Shown one piece after another: positions 1 through 6,574 of a DNA stretch of 6,574 nt. The stretch covers positions 1 through 6,574 of the forward strand of contig CACZOS010000118.1 in the NCBI GenBank assembly GCA_902782815.1. The letters run 5' to 3'. Source of the stretch: an uncultured Lachnospiraceae bacterium. Lineage in GTDB: Bacteria; Bacillota; Clostridia; Lachnospirales; Lachnospiraceae. The position numbers were made by a program, and so were the translations under genes. The notes under the pieces were generated by a model. It saw nothing but the letters and a program-made list of their open reading frames with translations. It did not search any database and had not been told where the DNA came from. Position 1 is the first letter of the stretch. Each line of letters starts with the position of its first letter.

Positions 1-2138
1 GAGGTGACCTGTTCATCCTTTCCGAAAATATTGTTGTACTGGAGAAGACGGTATTCCTGCAATTTCTGATAATAGGGAGAACTCTTATCCTCCAGCTCAT
101 AATATATTCCGTCGGATCCCCAGTATCCCAGGGCATTGATGCAGGGGATATCTTCTCTCAGCTTACGAAGATAATCCAGATAACCCGTTGTCCGGACACC
201 ACTGATCTCCATAAGGTAGGTAAAGAGGTAATTGTTGCTGGTCCTCTCTACAACTCTGTCCTCGATGTCATAATTGGCCCAGATCAGGAAGGGCACCTGA
301 TAAAGTTTCTCCAGTTCCTCCCCCTCCAGTTCGCTGATCTCCTTTCCCAGCAGGGCATTGTAGAATTCCTCGTCCAGGTCAGGCTGATGATCACCAAAGA
401 AGAGGATTATGGTGGGTTCCTCCACCTTCTCGAAATATTCCACCAGGTACTTCAGGGCTTCATCGGACATTTTGATCATATTCAGATACTGTTCGACACG
501 GCTGTAATAGCTTAAGCTGCCCTCGATCTGAATCTCATTTCCGGTCTCGTAAAGGGTTCCGTCATAACTCCCGTGGTTCTGCATGGTCACGTTGAAAAGG
601 TAGAAGGGAGAATCCTCATCCCTGTCCTTTTCATAGAGGTCGATGATCTTTCTGTAGTCTTCCTCGTCGGTGATGTGATAATTCACCGTATCGGTAAAGA
701 CGGAGAAATCATCGGAGGTATAGAAATGATCGAAGCCCATCAGAGGGTAGATCTTATATCTGCTGTACCCCGTATTGTAGTAAGGATGAAGGGCATAGGC
801 CGGGGAATAGCCCTGATCCTTCAGCATCTGGGTAAGACCCGCCACAGGGCTCCGCAGAAACAGCTGATAGGGTACGGAATTATCCGGAAGAAAAGCCAGG
901 CTGTTTCCCGTGAGAAACTCAAACTCGGAATTGGCGGTATTGCCGCCGAAAACGGAAGTGTAGGTGTATCCCCTGATGGTATTTTTCAACTTCCGGAAAT
1001 AGGGCATATAGTCTTTGCTCAGTTTCAGATCACCCAGCGTTTTCAGGTCAGCAAAGGACTCGTTCATTACCACGATGATATTGGGTTTAACGTCAGACGT
1101 CTCCTCTTCCGCCTCTTTCCCTTCTCCGGAATTCCCGTTTCTCCGGATGATCTGCCGGACTGCCTCTGCCGAATATCCCTCGGGCTCACTGACATGCAGG
1201 TAGCCGAAAGTCCGGACGGTGGTGAGCAGAGTGCCGTAATAACGATATTTATACTGGGGCCGGTAAACCCGGAAATCCACCCCGATCCGTGAGAGGAAGG
1301 GGGAATAGACATAGACCTGGCAGACAACAGCCCACAGGGCTGCGCAGAATGCCAGATGGGCCAGACGAAAACTCTTTCTCTTAAAGAGGGGAACTGATTT
1401 CAGTTTGAGGATGGCAGCCATCATGACGATGGCCAGCATGAGAAATTCCGCGGAATCCACATCCATCTGCAGCTGGTAGGTATTCGCTACCGACAGGGCA
1501 GTACCCACGGAATAGATATCGGAAGCGATAAAGGACATGCTTCTCCAAACCGTAAGTTCATAATTGAAAAAGCCGAAAAAGGCTGTGAGAAAGGTCATCA
1601 TCAACGATGCATTCCTGGCGCTGTTGAAAATGAGCAGCAGGACCAGGAAGATGGCATAGTAGAGGGCCAGATCCAGGGCCAGATAGCCGGCGGGAATCCT
1701 GAGCAGGGGTACCCAGAACTGCGCATGATTGTAGAGTTCCAGCCAGAGAAAGGCGAAAAAAGGCATGGCAAAACACAGGATACGGTTCAGGATACGGTTG
1801 GTTTTTTCCTTAAACTCGATGGGTTTAACGGTGAGAAAGACCAGGATGGCGAAAAGCCCCCCGCAGATACTCAGGGAATCGGCATAAAACCTCTGCATAA
1901 AATTACTGATATTCCCGTTGTAATAAAGATGGGGCTGGGCGAAAAATCCGGCGGCCAGAAAAGCTTCCATGACCAGAAGGAAATTCCGTCCGCTCCTGCT
2001 TTTCCAGAACTCGCGGACACCCAGATGGAACCGTTTTTTTCCTTCGGTCTCCTCCGGGGACTCCTTTTTCCCGGTCTCCCCTGATACGATTCTTTCTTCT
2101 GTTTCCTTATTTTCAGGTGATGGTTTCTTCTTTTTCAT
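1..2138 (-). CDS. LTA synthase family (MdoB/LtaS-like) membrane phosphoglycerol transferase, C-terminal tip off the window
   Basis: The reading frame is open from an ATG at 2138 to the window edge, giving 712 visible codons. A purine-rich AAGGAT ribosome binding site (2144-2149) precedes the ATG. In order: a very charged, Lys/Glu-rich cytoplasmic segment (residues 1-52); about six or seven hydrophobic segments (roughly 53-68, 89-104, 118-136, 147-171, 178-191, 229-246, 257-277); an acidic linker (about 332-350); then an alkaline-phosphatase/sulfatase-fold catalytic domain from about 351. Likely catalytic residues by comparison with S. aureus LtaS are E360 (in VVMNESF, metal), T401 (in FGGNTANSEFEFLTG, nucleophile), H522 (in MQNHGSY) and D583-H584 (in FFGDHQP, metal). 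Family enzymes take glycerophosphate from phosphatidylglycerol and add it to lipoteichoic acid or another glycan outside the membrane. The exact acceptor is not readable here, so no symbol is given. The last visible residues (near LLQYNNIFGK) look like the usual end of the family, so probably only a short tail is missing. The family call is firm; the substrate is inference. Confidence 0.9.
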   Translation of the reverse strand, partial: MKKKKPSPENKETEERIVSGETGKKESPEETEGKKRFHLGVREFWKSRSGRNFLLVMEAFLAAGFFAQPHLYYNGNISNFMQRFYADSLSICGGLFAILVFLTVKPIEFKEKTNRILNRILCFAMPFFAFLWLELYNHAQFWVPLLRIPAGYLALDLALYYAIFLVLLLIFNSARNASLMMTFLTAFFGFFNYELTVWRSMSFIASDIYSVGTALSVANTYQLQMDVDSAEFLMLAIVMMAAILKLKSVPLFKRKSFRLAHLAFCAALWAVVCQVYVYSPFLSRIGVDFRVYRPQYKYRYYGTLLTTVRTFGYLHVSEPEGYSAEAVRQIIRRNGNSGEGKEAEEETSDVKPNIIVVMNESFADLKTLGDLKLSKDYMPYFRKLKNTIRGYTYTSVFGGNTANSEFEFLTGNSLAFLPDNSVPYQLFLRSPVAGLTQMLKDQGYSPAYALHPYYNTGYSRYKIYPLMGFDHFYTSDDFSVFTDTVNYHITDEEDYRKIIDLYEKDRDEDSPFYLFNVTMQNHGSYDGTLYETGNEIQIEGSLSYYSRVEQYLNMIKMSDEALKYLVEYFEKVEEPTIILFFGDHQPDLDEEFYNALLGKEISELEGEELEKLYQVPFLIWANYDIEDRVVERTSNNYLFTYLMEISGVRTTGYLDYLRKLREDIPCINALGYWGSDGIYYELEDKSSPYYQKLQEYRLLQYNNIFGKDEQVT

Positions 2139-2159
2139 AAATGATCCTTATGCCTTTAC

Positions 2160-2200
2160 GGAAAGAAAAGAAATCCCGTCCCAAAGCCAGGGACAGGATT
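2160..2200 (-). terminator. Rho-independent-type terminator hairpin after glgA
   Basis: Arms 2190-2200 and 2172-2182 form an 11-pair stem with a 7-base loop (2183-2189). In the minus-strand RNA all eleven positions pair, including one G-U; in the plus-strand RNA that position would be a C-A mismatch, so the hairpin is built for leftward transcripts. The 3' arm runs into a pyrimidine tract UCUUUUCUUUCC (to about 2160). The U run is broken by C residues, so termination may be partial. It begins 15 bases past the glgA stop codon and ends about 20 bases before the start of the LtaS-like gene. Confidence 0.72.
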
Positions 2201-2215
2201 CCGCATCTTAAAGAT

Positions 2216-3667
2216 TTATCTTCCGATCAATGCATTGTATAAGTCTTCATATTTCTTCCTGGATACCGTCCATGACAGATCCTTCTTCATGCCGTGCTTC
2301 ACCAGGTCTGTCCAGTGCTGGGGTTGTGAGAAGAAAATGTATTTGCTGTAGTTGATGGTATTGATCAGGTCCTCTCCGTTGTAATTGCGGAAGGAGAATC
2401 CGTCTCCGGTACCCTCAAATTCATTGAGGGGAATAACGGTATCCTTGAGTCCGCCGGTCTCCCGCACGATGGGCACGGTCCCGTAACGGAAAGATATGAT
2501 CTGGCTCAGGCCGCAGGGTTCAAAAAGAGATGGCACCAGAAATGAGTCGGCTGCCGCGTAAAGCTTATGGGCCAGAGAATCGGAATAAAGGATATTAGCC
2601 GATACCCTGTCCGGAAAACGGGAAGCATAATAACGGAACATGTCCTCATATCTTGCCTCACCGGACCCCACCACCACCAGCTGGGTGTGGTCATCCAGGA
2701 TGCGGTCCATCACATACTGGATCAGATCCAGTCCCTTCTGATCAGTCAGTCTGGAAATGAGTCCGATCAGGTACTTGTCCGGATCCACTGCCAGGCCCAG
2801 TTCCTCCTGGAGAGCCTTTTTATTGGCCGCCTTTCCCTTCCGGAAAGTTTTCAGGGAATAGTTTTTGTAAATCATCTCATCGGTCCTGGGATCGTAAAGG
2901 GAATTGTCGATCCCGTTTAAGATACCGTAGAGGCTGTTCCTCCTGGCGGAGAGAAGTCCGTTCAAGCCTTCACCATAGTAGTCTGTCTGTATCTCCTCCG
3001 CATAGGTGCGGCTCACCGTGGTGATGTAGTCTGCGTAAACGATCCCGCCCTTGAGCATATTTGCGTCACGTTTAAATTCCAGTTTGTCCGGCGTAAAGAG
3101 GTCTCCGGGCAGACCGGACAGGCCCATGACCGTATCAATGTCCCATATTCCCTGGAAACGCAGGTTATGAATGGTCATAATGGTCTTGATCCCCCAAAAG
3201 AAAGGATTGGCCGAAAATTCATTTTTCAGGTAAACCGGAATAAATCCTGTCTGCCAGTCATGGCAGTGAATGATGTCCGGCTTGAAATCGATGACCGGAA
3301 GCACAGCCAGAACTGCCTTGCTGAAAAAGATGAATTTCTCTATGTCGGTCCTTGTATCCGAATAGGGTCTTTCCCCGCCGAAATAATCAAGGTTATCGAT
3401 AAAGTAAAAGGTGATCCCCCGGAACTCATATTCCATGATCCCCACATGGGCACTGGGGACGTAGGGACCGGTACCCATATAAAAATGGGTCAGGTATCTG
3501 AACTCATTCCGAAATTTTTCCGGTATGGCCTCATAGTTGGGCAAAATCACGCGGACATCCCACTCCGCCCGGTTGAATTCTTTGGGAAGGGCGCCGACAA
3601 CATCGGCAAGTCCGCCCGTCTTGATAAACGGAACACATTCGGATGCGGCAAACAATATCTTCTTCAT
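2216..3667 (-). CDS. glgA: Glycogen synthase (ADP-glucose type, GT5)
   Basis: This 483-residue protein is close to the usual GlgA length (E. coli, 477). It moves glucose from ADP-glucose to the non-reducing end of an alpha-1,4-glucan in the cytoplasm. The N-terminal Rossmann domain has the hallmark KTGGLADVVGALP (K16, equivalent to E. coli K15) and an HDW motif (H136). The C-terminal GT-B domain has ISRLTDQKG (R306 and K311, equivalent to E. coli R300 and K305), LFEPCGLSQ (E383, C385) and RETGGLKDTV (402-411), so all expected active-site residues are present. The ATG at 3667 is preceded by AGGAGGG (3672-3678) at good spacing. No glgB, glgC, glgD or glgP lies in the window; hisC is 91 bases upstream and an LtaS-like gene follows beyond a terminator-like hairpin. 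A separate promoter is possible (see 3743-3771). Eukaryotic-type UDP-glucose glycogen synthase (GT3) is excluded by these motifs. Confidence 0.97.
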   Translation of the reverse strand: MKKILFAASECVPFIKTGGLADVVGALPKEFNRAEWDVRVILPNYEAIPEKFRNEFRYLTHFYMGTGPYVPSAHVGIMEYEFRGITFYFIDNLDYFGGERPYSDTRTDIEKFIFFSKAVLAVLPVIDFKPDIIHCHDWQTGFIPVYLKNEFSANPFFWGIKTIMTIHNLRFQGIWDIDTVMGLSGLPGDLFTPDKLEFKRDANMLKGGIVYADYITTVSRTYAEEIQTDYYGEGLNGLLSARRNSLYGILNGIDNSLYDPRTDEMIYKNYSLKTFRKGKAANKKALQEELGLAVDPDKYLIGLISRLTDQKGLDLIQYVMDRILDDHTQLVVVGSGEARYEDMFRYYASRFPDRVSANILYSDSLAHKLYAAADSFLVPSLFEPCGLSQIISFRYGTVPIVRETGGLKDTVIPLNEFEGTGDGFSFRNYNGEDLINTINYSKYIFFSQPQHWTDLVKHGMKKDLSWTVSRKKYEDLYNALIGR

Positions 3668-3671
3668 GGTA

Positions 3672-3678
3672 CCCTCCT
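3672..3678 (-). promoter_or_regulatory. Ribosome binding site of glgA
   Basis: AGGAGGG on the minus strand, four bases before the ATG at 3667, nearly the full anti-16S complement. It supports this ATG, which also places the conserved KILFAASE strand right at the N-terminus as in other GlgA proteins. Confidence 0.85.
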
Positions 3679-3690
3679 GCCGGTGATCTC

Positions 3691-3725
3691 AATCTGTGGG
3701 GCAGATTTTCCTTTTAAGGGGAAAA
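3691..3725 (-). other. Two overlapping small inverted repeats in the glgA leader
   Basis: Reading the minus strand, TTTTCC (3720-3725) pairs with GGAAAA (3706-3711), and immediately after, AATCTG (3702-3707) pairs with CAGATT (3691-3696) around a 5-base loop. The two stems share bases 3706-3707, so both cannot form fully together. The second sits about 12 bases before the glgA Shine-Dalgarno. No U-run follows either, so they do not look like terminators. Stems this short arise by chance; a regulatory role is only a guess. Confidence 0.25.
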
Positions 3726-3742
3726 CCAGTGAAAGTATCTTC

Positions 3743-3771
3743 ATTGTACAATAGAACCTCAGGATTGCCCA
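3743..3771 (-). promoter_or_regulatory. Candidate sigma-A type promoter for glgA
   Basis: On the minus strand TGGGCA (3766-3771, four of six to TTGACA) is followed after 17 bases by TACAAT (3743-3748, five of six to TATAAT). The -35 box lies inside the last codons of hisC. Transcription would start near 3736, giving a leader of roughly 70 bases. The -10 box is part of a perfect 10-base palindrome, ATTGTACAAT (3743-3752). The -35 match is modest, so this is a candidate only. Confidence 0.3.
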
Positions 3772-4847
3772 GTAAAACTTTCACGGCTCAGGTAATTCTT
3801 AAGAAATTCCAGAAAGGTTTCCATCTCTTCCCTGGTTCCGATGGTGATCCGCAGATAGTTGTCAATACGGGGCTTATTGAAATAACGGACATAGATGTCC
3901 TGCTCCCTGGCAGCTTCAAAAATCTTTACCGCCGGGACAGATTCGTGGGAGGCAAAGATAAAATTGGCCTTTGAATCCGGAAAATGAAAACCCAGTGCCT
4001 TCATCTGATCCTTGAACCATTCCCTGGTCTCCACGATCCTGCCGAGGGTCTCCCGAAAGTAGGCCTCATCCTCCACGGAAGCAGTCCCCCAGAGGATGGA
4101 AGGCAGATCCATGGTATAGGAATTAAAGGAGTATTTAACATCATTGAGGGCTTTGATCAAAGCGGATGAACCCAGGGCATAGCCGATACGCATGCCTGCC
4201 ATGGATCTGGATTTGGAGAAAGTCTGTACGATCAGCAGATTTTCATATTCATCCAGAAGGGACCGCGCGGAAATCCCGCCGAAGTCGATATAAGCCTCAT
4301 CCACGATCACCACCACATCCCGGTTATGATCCAGGATATCCCGTATCTCCGCAAGAGGCAGCAGTACCCCGGTGGGGGCATTGGGATTAGGGAAGATCAC
4401 CCCTCCGTTTTCACCGTAATAATCAGACGGACGTATGCAAAAATCCGGATCCAGTTCCTTTCTCTCATAGGGAATACGGAAAAGATCCGCCCATACATCG
4501 TAGAAAGAATAGGTTATGTCCGGGAAAAAAACAGGTTTCTCACTGTTGAAAAAAGTGAGGAAGGCCATGGCCAGCACATCGTCGGAACCCACACCTGCGA
4601 AGACCCTGTCCCCTGACAGGTCATTCCTGGCCGCGATGGCTTCAACCAGCATGGTGACAGCCGGATCAGGGTAGAGCCGGAGACGGTCATAAAGTGCCGT
4701 ATCCTCCATCAGCTCCTTTACTCTGGGGGAGGGAGGGTAGGGGTTCTCGTTGGTATTGAGTTTGATCATTCTTTCTTTCTTCGGCTGTTCTCCCGGAACA
4801 TAGGGGATCACACGCCGGATATTTTGTTCCCAGAGATTCATTTTCAT
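3759..4847 (-). CDS. hisC: Histidinol-phosphate aminotransferase
   Basis: A 362-residue fold-type I PLP enzyme of normal HisC length. It converts imidazole-acetol phosphate plus glutamate to histidinol phosphate plus 2-oxoglutarate in histidine synthesis, and often also acts on aromatic amino-acid precursors. Visible motifs: [13 protein letters not shown] (29-41), GVGSDD (85-90, phosphate-binding region), NPNAPTG with N156, VDEAYIDF with D183 and Y186, [16 protein letters not shown] with the PLP lysine K212, and LRITIGT with R333, which binds the substrate carboxylate. It overlaps the prfA stop by ATGA (4844-4847), which suggests translational coupling. The start is ambiguous: a second ATG at 4841 has GGGAGG six bases upstream, while the ATG at 4847 is served by AGGAG eight bases upstream. 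The protein would lose only two residues. No other his gene is in the window. CobD (threonine-phosphate decarboxylase) is a relative, but the N-terminal [13 protein letters not shown] is typical of HisC. Confidence 0.93.
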   Translation of the reverse strand: MKMNLWEQNIRRVIPYVPGEQPKKERMIKLNTNENPYPPSPRVKELMEDTALYDRLRLYPDPAVTMLVEAIAARNDLSGDRVFAGVGSDDVLAMAFLTFFNSEKPVFFPDITYSFYDVWADLFRIPYERKELDPDFCIRPSDYYGENGGVIFPNPNAPTGVLLPLAEIRDILDHNRDVVVIVDEAYIDFGGISARSLLDEYENLLIVQTFSKSRSMAGMRIGYALGSSALIKALNDVKYSFNSYTMDLPSILWGTASVEDEAYFRETLGRIVETREWFKDQMKALGFHFPDSKANFIFASHESVPAVKIFEAAREQDIYVRYFNKPRIDNYLRITIGTREEMETFLEFLKNYLSRESFTGQS

Positions 4848-5923
4848 CCTCCCATCTCCTGGAGTTTGGACAGCTTGGCTGCCTGGTCCGCGGCGATCAG
4901 GCTGTCGATCACTTCATCCAGGTCACCGCCCAGTATATTCTCCAGCCGGTGCAGGGTAAGTTTTATCCGGTGATCCGTCACTCTGCTCTGGGGAAAATTG
5001 TAGGTACGGATCTTCTCCGCCCGGTCTCCGGTACCGATCTGGCTCTTGCGCATTTCCGCCTCGGCATCATGAGCCTTTGCCTGTTCCAGTTCATAGAGTC
5101 TGGCCCTCAGAACTTTCAGGGCCTTATCCTTATTCTTCAGCTGGGATTTCTCATCCTGGCAGGAAACGACGATTCCGGTGGGTATATGAGTCAGGCGGAC
5201 AGCCGAATCCGTCGTATTGACGCACTGGCCTCCGTTTCCGGAAGCACGGAACACATCAAAACGGCAGTCGTTCATATCTATCTGTACATCCACTTCTTCT
5301 GCCTCGGGCATGATGGCCACAGTGACAGTGGAAGTATGGATGCGTCCTCCTGATTCTGTGGCGGGAATACGCTGCACGCGATGCACCCCGCTCTCATATT
5401 TCAGCCGGGAGTAGGCCCCCTGGCCATTGATCATGAAAGAGACTTCCTTAAACCCTCCCAGACCGTTTTCGTTCACATCGATAAACTCTGTCCTCCAGCG
5501 TTTTGATTCCGCGTAGTTTTTGTACATCCGGTAGATCTCTGCGGCAAACAGGGCTGCCTCATCCCCTCCCGCGCCGGCACGGATCTCCACGATAACGTTC
5601 TTGTCGTCATTGGGATCCTTGGGAAGAAGAAGGATCTTAAGTTCCTCTTCACAGGAGGCCACTTCATTTTTGGCTGAGGAGAGTTCTTCCTTGAGCATCT
5701 CCCTCATCTCTTCGTCATTCTCTATCTCCAGCATCTCCAGGCTGTCCTGGATAGTCTGTTTTGCCGAGGCATATTCCTTATATTTTTCCACGATCGGCGC
5801 CAGATCGTTCTGTTCTTTCATCAGGGCGCGGAACCTTGTCTGGTCATTGACCACTTCCGGCTCGCTGAGCTCTGACATGACCTCTTCCAGACGTCTCACC
5901 AGATCTTCCAACTGATCAAACAT
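4844..5923 (-). CDS. prfA: Peptide chain release factor 1
   Basis: A 359-residue class I release factor (E. coli RF1 has 360). It reads UAA and UAG stop codons in the ribosomal A site and triggers peptide release. The tripeptide anticodon P187-A188-T189, in [14 protein letters not shown], marks it as RF1, since RF2 carries SPF. The catalytic motif is G231-G232-Q233 in [16 protein letters not shown]. The Glu/Lys-rich first hundred residues are the helical N-terminal domain, and the C-terminal part ends in [12 protein letters not shown]. The start at 5923 is preferred because GGAGG (5931-5935) lies seven bases upstream and MFDQLEDL aligns with normal RF1 N-termini. The frame stays open back to 5995, but that extension would overlap prmC and lacks family similarity. 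The prmC stop is 40 bases upstream with no terminator between, so prmC-prfA-hisC probably form one transcript. Confidence 0.97.
   Translation of the reverse strand: MFDQLEDLVRRLEEVMSELSEPEVVNDQTRFRALMKEQNDLAPIVEKYKEYASAKQTIQDSLEMLEIENDEEMREMLKEELSSAKNEVASCEEELKILLLPKDPNDDKNVIVEIRAGAGGDEAALFAAEIYRMYKNYAESKRWRTEFIDVNENGLGGFKEVSFMINGQGAYSRLKYESGVHRVQRIPATESGGRIHTSTVTVAIMPEAEEVDVQIDMNDCRFDVFRASGNGGQCVNTTDSAVRLTHIPTGIVVSCQDEKSQLKNKDKALKVLRARLYELEQAKAHDAEAEMRKSQIGTGDRAEKIRTYNFPQSRVTDHRIKLTLHRLENILGGDLDEVIDSLIAADQAAKLSKLQEMGG
4848..4860 (-). promoter_or_regulatory. Double Shine-Dalgarno region of hisC inside the end of prfA
   Basis: Two ribosome binding sequences lie within the last prfA codons. 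AGGAG (4856-4860) is eight bases before the ATG at 4847; GGGAGG (4848-4853) directly touches that ATG and so can serve only the second ATG at 4841, at a six-base spacing. Which start is used cannot be decided from the sequence. Both are in frame. Confidence 0.7.
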
Positions 5924-5930
5924 TTTTCTT

Positions 5931-5935
5931 CCTCC
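5931..5935 (-). promoter_or_regulatory. Ribosome binding site deciding the prfA start
   Basis: GGAGG on the minus strand sits seven bases before the ATG at 5923. It rules in favour of this start over an upstream in-frame ATG at 5995 that lies inside prmC. Confidence 0.85.
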
Positions 5936-5963
5936 GTCTATTCTGTATTTATCGGGATTGTTT

Positions 5964-6574
5964 CTATGATAATCTTCCCCGGATGATCCTGTCAAGGCCT
6001 GCCAGGTCCTTCACCACCCGGATATCCCGGAATCCTTCACGGGTCATGATCTCTTTCACCTGTGAGGCCTGGGAACAGCCGATCTCAAAAAAGAGGCTGC
6101 CTCCCGGGGTCAGATGATCCGGAGCCTGTCCGCTGATCTTACGGTAAAAGGCCAGTCCGTCCAGATCGCCGTCCAGAGCTATACCGGGTTCATGGTCCCG
6201 TACCTCCGGCATCAGATCCCGGATCTCAAGGGAGGGTATATAGGGTGGGTTTGACAGGATTAGGTCAAATCTTCTTTTGTCGGGGGACAGCCGGTCCAGT
6301 GCTTCAAATAGGTCTCCCTGAAGGGTCAGGACCCCGGCTCCGAGTTGACCGGCATTGCTGCGTGCCAGATCCAGGGCATCTTCCGAAAGATCCGTGAGCA
6401 CCACATCCGCATGAGGACAAAGGAGCTTGACACTGATCCCTATACATCCGCTTCCTGTACACATGTCCAGGACCCGGATAGCCCCACCCTTTTCCGCATC
6501 GGTTTTCTCCCGGTGCCGGATGTGGCTGAGAGCCTCTTCCACCAGACATTCCGTATCCTGACGGGGGATCAGGA
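5964..6574 (-). CDS. prmC: Peptide chain release factor N5-glutamine methyltransferase (PrmC/HemK), N-terminal part off the window
   Basis: The last 202 residues of a protein that is usually about 280 long; the reading frame continues off the right edge, so the helical N-terminal substrate-binding domain is missing. PrmC uses S-adenosylmethionine to methylate the GGQ glutamine of release factors, which improves termination. Visible: the linker motif LIPRQDTE (6549-6572) that joins the two domains; motif [13 protein letters not shown], the SAM-binding loop (about 6438-6470); an acidic TDLSEDAL after strand 2; and the catalytic NPPY (6240-6251) of amide-nitrogen methyltransferases. An apparent GTG start at 6542 is only an internal valine, since the RQDTE motif lies upstream of it. 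It is followed at 40 bases by prfA, its substrate gene. This prmC-prfA order is the reverse of E. coli but common in Clostridia. Confidence 0.95.
   Translation of the reverse strand, partial: LIPRQDTECLVEEALSHIRHREKTDAEKGGAIRVLDMCTGSGCIGISVKLLCPHADVVLTDLSEDALDLARSNAGQLGAGVLTLQGDLFEALDRLSPDKRRFDLILSNPPYIPSLEIRDLMPEVRDHEPGIALDGDLDGLAFYRKISGQAPDHLTPGGSLFFEIGCSQASQVKEIMTREGFRDIRVVKDLAGLDRIIRGRLS

Noticed and set aside
573..1292. Plus-strand open frame of 239 codons
   Set aside because: It lies wholly antisense to the LtaS-like gene, starts with GTG without a ribosome binding site, and its product resembles no family I know. The opposite strand carries all the catalytic motifs.
2211..2222. Short near-palindrome AAGAT-AT-ATCTT type around the glgA stop codon
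   Set aside because: Five-base arms with a two-base centre are too short to form a stable stem and are expected by chance in AT-rich sequence.
3167..3754. Plus-strand open frame of 195 codons
   Set aside because: It is antisense to the 5' half of glgA, whose motifs are clear. No ribosome binding site or recognisable domain supports it.
4949..5353. Plus-strand open frame of 134 codons
   Set aside because: It is antisense to the conserved core of prfA (GGQ and PAT region) and is a by-product of that gene's codon use.
5924..5995. Longer prfA form starting at the ATG at 5995
   Set aside because: The extra 24 residues overlap the prmC coding end, have no family match, and the ATG at 5923 has a well-spaced GGAGG.
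6304..6549. Minus-strand open frame of 81 codons in another frame of prmC
   Set aside because: It overlaps the prmC frame that carries the SAM-binding and NPPY motifs and shows no domain of its own.
1..6574. Search for CRISPR arrays, tRNA or rRNA genes, insertion sequences, toxin-antitoxin pairs and direct repeats
   Set aside because: Nothing of the kind was seen by eye. The window is almost fully covered by five intact-looking or edge-cut housekeeping or envelope genes on one strand.

Overview
The window reads as ordinary chromosome of a Gram-positive Firmicute, most likely a Clostridia member close to Lachnospiraceae. The grounds are the purine-rich GGAGG-type ribosome binding sites before every gene start in view, a lipoteichoic-acid-synthase-type membrane enzyme, the gene order prmC then prfA that is common in Clostridia, and protein motifs such as RQDTE in PrmC. 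Base composition looks balanced (about half GC by eye). The genus cannot be fixed from this sequence.

All five genes lie on the minus strand, so transcription runs from the right edge to the left. Right edge: the C-terminal part of prmC (5964-6574, start off the window), then prfA (4844-5923) and hisC (3759-4847, overlapping prfA by ATGA). After a 91-base gap comes glgA (2216-3667). A 77-base gap holding a terminator-like hairpin follows, then a large LTA-synthase/sulfatase-fold membrane protein (1-2138, extreme C-terminus off the left edge). Coding density is very high and no stretch over 100 bases lacks a gene.

PrmC and RF1 are an enzyme and substrate pair: PrmC methylates the glutamine of the GGQ motif in RF1. 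HisC is a histidine-biosynthesis enzyme that appears translationally coupled to RF1 with no obvious functional link. GlgA makes the alpha-1,4-glucan chain of glycogen from ADP-glucose, but no other glycogen gene is in view. The LtaS-like protein probably transfers phosphoglycerol onto a cell-envelope polymer.

I looked for unusual systems (CRISPR, toxin-antitoxin, mobile elements, tRNA/rRNA, repeats, phage genes) and found none. The points most worth checking are regulatory: a hairpin squeezed between glgA and the LtaS-like gene that leaves almost no room for a promoter after it, a double Shine-Dalgarno/double ATG start at hisC, and a candidate promoter with palindromic -10 region ahead of glgA.
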